Origin: Leptolyngbyaceae cyanobacterium MAG.088
GTDB lineage: Bacteria; Cyanobacteriota; Cyanobacteriia; Phormidesmidales; Phormidesmidaceae
Reading direction: 5' to 3'
NCBI GenBank assembly: GCA_019634055.1
Contig: JAHQVZ010000299.1
Span: forward strand, 1-37,933
Length of the DNA: 37,933 bases
Shown in pieces: positions 33,164-37,933 of the stretch. Numbering within the stretch: the first letter of the stretch is position 1; the number at the start of each line of letters is the position of its first letter. Below the pieces are notes generated by a model. The model saw nothing but the letters and a program-made list of their open reading frames with translations. It was not told the origin of the DNA and made no database searches. The position numbers and the translations under genes are program-made.

Positions 33164-33266
33164 TATAGCGTTTCTCAAATGGATTGAATACATCCCACTC
33201 ACGATTCACGATTCACCACTCACTGACACCACCAAAATTTATTCATCTCAACCAGGAACCGCTATA
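33164..33266. repeat. 103-bp MITE-like element, copy 2
   Basis: Same length and orientation as 29537-29639 and identical except at two positions. It sits between the second FIST gene and its kinase, 9 nt beyond the FIST stop, and so interrupts what would otherwise be a ~70-nt operon spacer. Confidence 0.85.
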
Positions 33267-33275
33267 AGTTAAGGC

Positions 33276-34415
33276 TTAAGGTTGCCGGTATAATGTGGCA
33301 ACCACCATGGTTTTATTAAAAAATTCCAATAGCCCATCTCCATAGGAGGAGATTTCTCCTATACTCAGGATGCCTTCTGGCATCACTGCATGGGTGCCCA
33401 ACCCCTGTTGAACTGCCGTTAATTCTTGGTCAAAATGGTCTTCCAAGAACAGCACCCTGGAAATACAATCCACAACGATAACTGAATGCACCTGGTCTTC
33501 ATGGTTCGAAACAATTATTGAATCTCTGGCGGCTTGGGCTGCCGCTGCTATTAAAGAATTAACAGTACCTTTGAGAATGTACAAAGATGCATTTTCAGAT
33601 ACTTCCCCCACACAGACCAGCCCACCTGCTTCATTGACAAGAATGGGATCGCGTACGATGTCTTCTTGCCCTGCCTTAGAAATTCCAAAGGGATAACCCT
33701 TAGCAATATCAAAGAAATTGTCAGCCCGCAGCGCTTTTCCACTATCGGTTTCAACGGTTGCCCGATAAACATCAAAAGCAGTTTGCCAGTTGAGCTGGGT
33801 AATGATCGTTTTTTCGGTTTGAGTAGCCACCATCGGACCTTGCAAACGCTGCCACCCGTGACGAACACCTAAACCACTGGGCAATTGCAAAAAAGCCACC
33901 AGAGCCGCGTCTTGAAAATAACCTTGGGGACTAAACAGGCAAGGTTTTTGCTTTAGGGACAGGGACCCTGCTCCACCTCCCAGATAATTTACAGAATCTC
34001 CCAGACAGTTATACATCTCTGAAAGAAATGTGCCGATATTGCGAGTCAGACCATCGACTAAAAGTAAGGCTGTGGCAGCGGGAATGTCGCTGGCATAGTC
34101 TAAGTTATCCAGAATGGGACTAAAGTCTGGTAGCGTGATGTCTGCTTGATCTAATCCTTGAATTAAATAGATCTGGCCCATTACAGGAAAGGCATTAATC
34201 ACTACTGCATGGTTAGATTTGCGATCGCCCCCAATTACAGCAGGAAAAACCCCTCCAATGAAATCGATGTTGGCCGCCCGTAGAGTATCAATGAGTTCAG
34301 GGATATCCAGCTCCGCTGCTTCTGCTACAAAAATGCAAATAGTGGACGGTGTCGACAAATTGACGTGTCGACACGCATCAAGTACCTGATCTATGGAAGG
34401 GGTTTCTAGGTACAT
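33276..34415 (-). CDS. Second FIST-domain sensory protein
   Basis: The 379-aa FIST_N + FIST_C protein shows DFIGGVFPAVIGG (51-63), ALLLVDGLTRNIGTFL, VNYLGGGAGSLSLKQ (142-156), then GVRHGWQRLQGPMVATQT (183-200) and YPFGISK. It is a distant paralogue of the protein at 21095-22249. It lies upstream of a histidine kinase on the same strand, so the FIST-then-kinase order is the same at both loci. Where the first protein has GWHPL, this one has GWQRL, so ligand preference may differ. The ligand is unknown. Confidence 0.85.
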   Translation of the reverse strand: MYLETPSIDQVLDACRHVNLSTPSTICIFVAEAAELDIPELIDTLRAANIDFIGGVFPAVIGGDRKSNHAVVINAFPVMGQIYLIQGLDQADITLPDFSPILDNLDYASDIPAATALLLVDGLTRNIGTFLSEMYNCLGDSVNYLGGGAGSLSLKQKPCLFSPQGYFQDAALVAFLQLPSGLGVRHGWQRLQGPMVATQTEKTIITQLNWQTAFDVYRATVETDSGKALRADNFFDIAKGYPFGISKAGQEDIVRDPILVNEAGGLVCVGEVSENASLYILKGTVNSLIAAAAQAARDSIIVSNHEDQVHSVIVVDCISRVLFLEDHFDQELTAVQQGLGTHAVMPEGILSIGEISSYGDGLLEFFNKTMVVATLYRQP

Positions 34416-34484
34416 AATGTACGAAGTTCGATGTCAGCAGACTGTGGACACGCTGCTCCTAGACTTCCCTCTACATAGGGGGAA

Positions 34485-35675
34485 TTAAAGTCGGGATTGT
34501 ACTAAACCATAGATTTCTGTTGGGGTTAACGCAATGGGATTATTGCGATTTTTAGTCTGGGAGACGATGCGATCCAAATCTGACTCTTTTACACCGTAAT
34601 CGCTCAGCCTCGGTAAATTTAGCGTTTGGGTCCAGTGCCACAATATCTGACACAACGCCTTCCCATAGTAGAGGGGCTCTTTTCCAGGGGTACCCTCCAA
34701 AAATTCACCCAGTTTCGCCATTTTGCCAATAGCGACATCATTAGATTTGCGCTGTTGTAGTGCGTTCCAATTCGTTTCATTCGCTGCGGCTAATAGGGTA
34801 CCGCATACGACACCATGGGGAATCGGAAAAAAGCCCCCCAACGGTGAAGCCAATCCATGGACAATACCCAGGCCTGCATTGGCTAAACAAATGCCTGAGA
34901 GCAAAGATCCATAGGCCATTGCTTCACGCACCGCTAACGCGTTAGCCCCCTCACCACAGGCCGCCAACAAATTTGCCCCAATCGCCGTTAACCCACTCCA
35001 CGCTAATGCGTCAGTGAAGGGGCTTGCCGTCGGTGATAAATAGGGTTCCAGCAATTGTGTAAACGCATCCAACCCACAGGCGGCTGTAACCTGTGATGGA
35101 CAAGTCACCAACAGTTCACTATCGACAACTACTCCGTCAGGAATAAGATTTTCATGGCGGATAGACTTTTTGAAGCCCCGGTCACCAACCTCACTAATAA
35201 CAGCATTTTTGGTAACTTCACTGCCGGTACCCGAGGTGGTTGGCACTGCTAAATAGGGAATTTTCTCTCCGCTGTGGGGAATACCTTTGCCCACACCTTC
35301 TAGATGATCCACGATGGAATTGCGATGGGGTAGCATGGCCGAAATCGCTTTACCCGCATCGACGACACTACCTCCACCAATACCTACGACGGCCTGGATA
35401 CCTGAATTTCTATAGGTGTTACAGGTGGTATCAATAAAGGTAGGGGTGGGCTCTCCAGGGCAGCTGATAATTTCATAGGACAGCCCAACCTGTTGCAGGC
35501 TGGCTTCAATTTGAGCAAGCTTGCCAGTTTTTTGTAAAGACTGACCACCAATAACGAGTAGCAGACGCAACAGGTTTCTCTCTTTGAGCCAAACGGGAAT
35601 GAGCGTTCGTTTTCCAGCTCCAAAGTAAATGGGGGGGATCTTAGCAACACTAAAGTCTGCAAACACCATGGACAT
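34485..35675 (-). CDS. Iron-containing (group III) alcohol dehydrogenase
   Basis: The 396-aa cytosolic NAD(P)-dependent dehydrogenase carries the nucleotide-binding GGGSVVDAGK (100-109), VPTTSGTGSEVT (144-155) and C-terminal metal motif GIVHGLASPLGGFFPIPHG with His273 and His287. Asp203 is in AACGLDAFTQLLEPYLS. The position normally held by the third metal His is Gln207 (DAFTQ instead of DA-x-x-H), a variant found in some subgroups of this family. Substrate unknown. It is translated from a GGAGA site and starts 14 nt after the ABM gene, so the two form an operon. Confidence 0.9.
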   Translation of the reverse strand: MSMVFADFSVAKIPPIYFGAGKRTLIPVWLKERNLLRLLLVIGGQSLQKTGKLAQIEASLQQVGLSYEIISCPGEPTPTFIDTTCNTYRNSGIQAVVGIGGGSVVDAGKAISAMLPHRNSIVDHLEGVGKGIPHSGEKIPYLAVPTTSGTGSEVTKNAVISEVGDRGFKKSIRHENLIPDGVVVDSELLVTCPSQVTAACGLDAFTQLLEPYLSPTASPFTDALAWSGLTAIGANLLAACGEGANALAVREAMAYGSLLSGICLANAGLGIVHGLASPLGGFFPIPHGVVCGTLLAAANETNWNALQQRKSNDVAIGKMAKLGEFLEGTPGKEPLYYGKALCQILWHWTQTLNLPRLSDYGVKESDLDRIVSQTKNRNNPIALTPTEIYGLVQSRL

Positions 35676-35689
35676 TCTCCGGTTGCGTT

Positions 35690-35980
35690 TTAGGGTGCTA
35701 GAACGTTGTAAGGCTTGCCCTGACGAGGCTGGGCCATCCAGGGCGCAACGGTTTCCCGCCAGATTAAATAATGCTCTGTTTGTTTATGGGCAGCCACCCC
35801 CTCTGTCGTTTCATACGCTTCATAGATCATAAACTTGGTTGGGTCCTCTGGATCCTGCAAAAAATCAAACCGAATGTTAGCCGGTTCCTGAACAGAGCCA
35901 GTGTGATTGGCTTTTGTAGCTGCAATAAAGTCATCCACATGCTCTGGTTTTACAAATACATGGACGCAGGTTACAACCAT
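35690..35980 (-). CDS. ABM-domain (antibiotic biosynthesis monooxygenase-like) protein
   Basis: The 96-aa dimeric alpha/beta-barrel-type protein shows the family pattern: VTCVHVFVKPEHVDDFIAA, RFDFLQDPEDPTKFMIYEAY and AAHKQTEHYLIW. Related proteins include LsrG and quinol or aldehyde-handling small enzymes. It has a clear AAGGAGA ribosome site. It is the promoter-proximal gene of a two-gene operon with the iron alcohol dehydrogenase, which suggests joint handling of an aldehyde/alcohol or a reactive carbonyl (inference). Confidence 0.9.
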   Translation of the reverse strand: MVVTCVHVFVKPEHVDDFIAATKANHTGSVQEPANIRFDFLQDPEDPTKFMIYEAYETTEGVAAHKQTEHYLIWRETVAPWMAQPRQGKPYNVLAP

Positions 35981-36000
35981 TGCTGTCTCCTTTTGTGGGG

Positions 36001-36057
36001 GTGAGTGGTGAATTGTAAATCGTGAATTAATTTAATTTAATACCACTCATCACTCAC
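36001..36057. repeat. Heptamer-type (STRR-like) palindromic repeat
   Basis: Reads as GTGAGTG GTGAATT GTAAATC GTGAATT, then AT-rich DNA, then ACCACTCATCACTCAC. The outer GTGAGTG pairs with CACTCAC. It lies just upstream of the ABM gene's ribosome site (minus strand), so it is in that operon's leader or promoter. Confidence 0.7.
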
Positions 36058-36283
36058 CTGTCACATCCAAAATTTTGGTCTTTGTGCCGATAGTCAACAG
36101 CTAAAGTTTCCAGAGAACATCTATGCCTTGACCTATGGGCACCAAGCTGTAGTAGTAACCTGGTGCAACAAAAGTTGCAAAAACTTACCTAGTTGAGAAC
36201 TGGAACCTAAAACTTTATAACAGTAACGCTGCTAAATACCTGCTGGCGTTACGATTAGCGAGCAATCCTTAGCGCTAGTTTCC

Positions 36284-36634
36284 ATGACTTCACCACTCAC
36301 CCTCAATCTAGTTCAAGGTTCAGTCCAATTTAGCTTCTCTGTTGCAGCAGCTCAGGAATTGAAGACGGCCCTAGCTACGTTAACTCAAACGCTGAAGACG
36401 TCAGCGGCAGCTACGGTCGGGGCAGGTAGGCCAAAGCCGGTAAAACCGACAGAATATCGCCACACAGGCGATGTATTTCTAGAAATTTTCTGTAACCCCA
36501 ATATTTGGCCCAGTCCGTTTGCAGCCAAGCTTTTGATTACAATTCGAGATGACCGCATGCGTCTAACAACCGAAGCGGAGCTAACACGAATCATCGAAGA
36601 CGTGAACCTTTATTTAGAGCAACATGGAGACTAA
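36284..36634 (+). CDS. Small conserved-looking hypothetical protein, 116 aa
   Basis: A soluble protein with an N-terminal beta/alpha part (LTLNLVQGSVQFSFSVAAA, then a helix with ALATLTQTL), a flexible Gly/Ala/Pro linker (~43-55) and a C-terminal domain (GDVFLEIFCNPNIWP, AKLLITIRDDRMRLTTEAEL). No catalytic motif or signal is seen. I do not recognise the family. It ends before a perfect 13-bp hairpin. Confidence 0.65.
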   Translation: MTSPLTLNLVQGSVQFSFSVAAAQELKTALATLTQTLKTSAAATVGAGRPKPVKPTEYRHTGDVFLEIFCNPNIWPSPFAAKLLITIRDDRMRLTTEAELTRIIEDVNLYLEQHGD

Positions 36635-36945
36635 CCGAGTGGTCTGTCAAGCTTAAGATTTTGGGTAAGGCTAGTAAAGAGTAAAGAGTCAAACGAGATC
36701 AAGAGGCACTCTTTACTCTTCATCAGGATGAATCCCAATTTTTAACGTTGACGCTGCACTAGCTTGTCTAATTCAAAATCCGATTCTCTAGCGAGCTTTG
36801 TGGGCGAACCAGCGGAGCGAACTCACAACTGCCTCAGTTCATGGCAATGGGGTGATTTATTTGGACGCTCACAGCTAACCTCTCTGTTTAGAATTTTGTC
36901 ACAGGCCGCAAAATTCTACCCCCCCTAGCGCCACGAACCCAGATG
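36635..36945. other. Intergenic gap with perfect 13-bp hairpin (36677-36720)
   Basis: AAGAGTAAAGAGT (36677-36689) and ACTCTTTACTCTT (36708-36720) form a perfect stem with an 18-nt loop, a probable transcript end for the plus-strand 116-aa gene. The remainder, up to the CHAT stop, shows no gene. Confidence 0.6.
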
Positions 36946-37933
36946 TTAAGTACCAACCAGGGTAAAGGCGGCCCAATTAAGGGGTTCTGGATAATTTTCA
37001 AACATTGATAGCATGGCCTGTCGTAATGCATGGGCATTGTCTTTGCCAGCTAAAAGCTGTTTGTAGAAGCTCACCATCATCGCTGAGGTGGCTTCGTCAG
37101 GGACCTGCCAGAGAGAAACCATTACACTGGGGGCTCCTGCGGCCAAAAAGGATCGCGATAGGCCAACCACGCCATCTCCTGTAATTTGGCCTCGCCCTGT
37201 ATCACAAGCGCTAAGTACGACAAGGTCGGCATTGAGCTGACTCTCTAAAATTTCGGCAGCGGTTAAAAAGCCGTCACTTTCAGGGCCAGGATTATTAGTG
37301 TCAACGGGGGCAAATGCTAAGGACCCTTCTAGTGGATTGGTTTCATTAAAAAAGCCGTGGGTCGCCAGGTGAATTAAACGGGCAGACGACAGTGCTTGCT
37401 GAACATTGGGTTCAGTTGCGCGCGCTCCAATCATGGCCTGGGTATTCAACAAATCTGCAATCTGTTTTGCTTCATTTTGGGCGTATGGCAATGGCTGTAG
37501 GTTGGCTGGCATAGGGGATGGATCGCCAACGATCAGCATGTTGCCTGTCTGGAAGAGATCGTCTGCTTGGGTGCGAGCCCCCTGTAATACCTGGATTGCT
37601 GGGGCCGTCAATATGGTGTGATGTTCAATTAAATAGCTAGTATCGTCGGCCTGAAGGGCAGAAAATGGTACTAGGAAAAGCTGTTCTTGCGGAATAAAGA
37701 AGACCTTTTCGTCTGGATTGCTAGGGAGTAAATCGACGATGGGGGCAATCAACAATTGGTGTAGATCTTTCCATGGCTGACGTCGTTGGAAAGTCGATGC
37801 AAAGCCATTGGTATCGACTTTATAAACCTGGTTCAAGGGAACGACTATTTCCGAGGGAGTAACGGCTGAATTGCTCAGGGTAATGGTGCGATCGCGAGGA
37901 TTAACCGCCACCACATTGAAAGAAGGACCATCT
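36946..37933 (-). CDS. CHAT-domain (caspase-like) protein, 5' end outside the window
   Basis: The frame is open to the window edge (residues DGPSFNV precede GTG 37914), so the N-terminus, commonly a TPR array in cyanobacterial CHAT proteins, is missing. The visible part is an almost complete CHAT domain: FIPQEQLFLVPFSAL, then LIHLATHGFF with catalytic His (186 counted from 37914) and LVVLSACDTGRG with catalytic Cys237, then GVVGLSRSFLAAGAPSVMVSLW and the terminal NWAAFTLVGT. The His/Cys dyad is intact, so it is probably an active cysteine protease. Substrate and trigger are unknown. No recognisable defence partners are visible on this side. Confidence 0.92.
   Translation of the reverse strand, partial: DGPSFNVVAVNPRDRTITLSNSAVTPSEIVVPLNQVYKVDTNGFASTFQRRQPWKDLHQLLIAPIVDLLPSNPDEKVFFIPQEQLFLVPFSALQADDTSYLIEHHTILTAPAIQVLQGARTQADDLFQTGNMLIVGDPSPMPANLQPLPYAQNEAKQIADLLNTQAMIGARATEPNVQQALSSARLIHLATHGFFNETNPLEGSLAFAPVDTNNPGPESDGFLTAAEILESQLNADLVVLSACDTGRGQITGDGVVGLSRSFLAAGAPSVMVSLWQVPDEATSAMMVSFYKQLLAGKDNAHALRQAMLSMFENYPEPLNWAAFTLVGT

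Overview
The window is cyanobacterial. HIP1 octamers (GCGATCGC) recur throughout, for example at 11724, 14006, 16401, 21143 and 25814. The gene set is also cyanobacterial: a ferredoxin-dependent nitrite reductase, NarB-type nitrate reductase, NtcA boxes, CnaT, FIST/histidine-kinase pairs and a CHAT protein. An NrtP-type nitrate permease and a nitrite reductase fused to ferredoxin suggest a filamentous, Leptolyngbya/Plectonema-like organism. That placement is inference.

Layout. (1) 1-2553: the 3' part of a large secreted beta-helix/PKD/lectin-like protein, split by an in-frame TAG. (2) 2660-7882, minus strand: a secreted S9 peptidase, a secreted L,D-transpeptidase-like protein, and a zinc-ribbon/TPR gene broken by a frameshift in a homopolymer. 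(3) 8355-20081: a nitrate-assimilation island. narB, nrtP, two tiny ORFs and nirA (with a C-terminal 2Fe-2S domain) lie on the minus strand. Divergent from nirA on the plus strand are a HEAT-repeat gene in the NirB position, ntcB and cnaT. NtcA boxes (GTAN8TAC or near-consensus) sit exactly 22 nt upstream of TAN3T -10 boxes at nirA, nrtP and ntcB, and nirA and nrtP share an upstream TTTTTTGCAT element. (4) 20088-23292: a membrane-anchored lambda-lysozyme-type protein and a first FIST/histidine-kinase pair. (5) 23485-29535: an unknown 180-aa protein, YgfZ, an orphan ABC ATPase, a 52-aa conserved-looking membrane peptide, a sulfotransferase and a membrane GTPase. (6) 29805-34415: a DUF937-type protein, a PsiE-like protein, a small membrane protein and a second FIST/kinase pair. 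(7) 34485-37933: an iron-type alcohol dehydrogenase with an ABM monooxygenase gene, a small hypothetical protein, and a CHAT protease-like gene running off the end.

How the genes fit together. Region 3 forms a nearly complete nitrate-to-ammonium module: uptake (NrtP), NarB, NirA and pathway-specific regulators (NtcB, CnaT, HEAT/NirB), all apparently under global NtcA control. NarM, the usual NarB maturation factor, was not recognised. The FIST/kinase pair next to this island resembles the NosP/kinase architecture used for nitric-oxide sensing, so a link to nitrogen oxides is a testable guess.

Repeats. Two 98%-identical 103-bp elements with TATAGCG...CGCTATA ends lie 3.6 kb apart. Heptanucleotide-type repeats, a 42-bp tandem duplication and a 12-bp GC-rich tandem repeat fill other gaps. 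I saw no rRNA, tRNA, CRISPR array or transposase gene.
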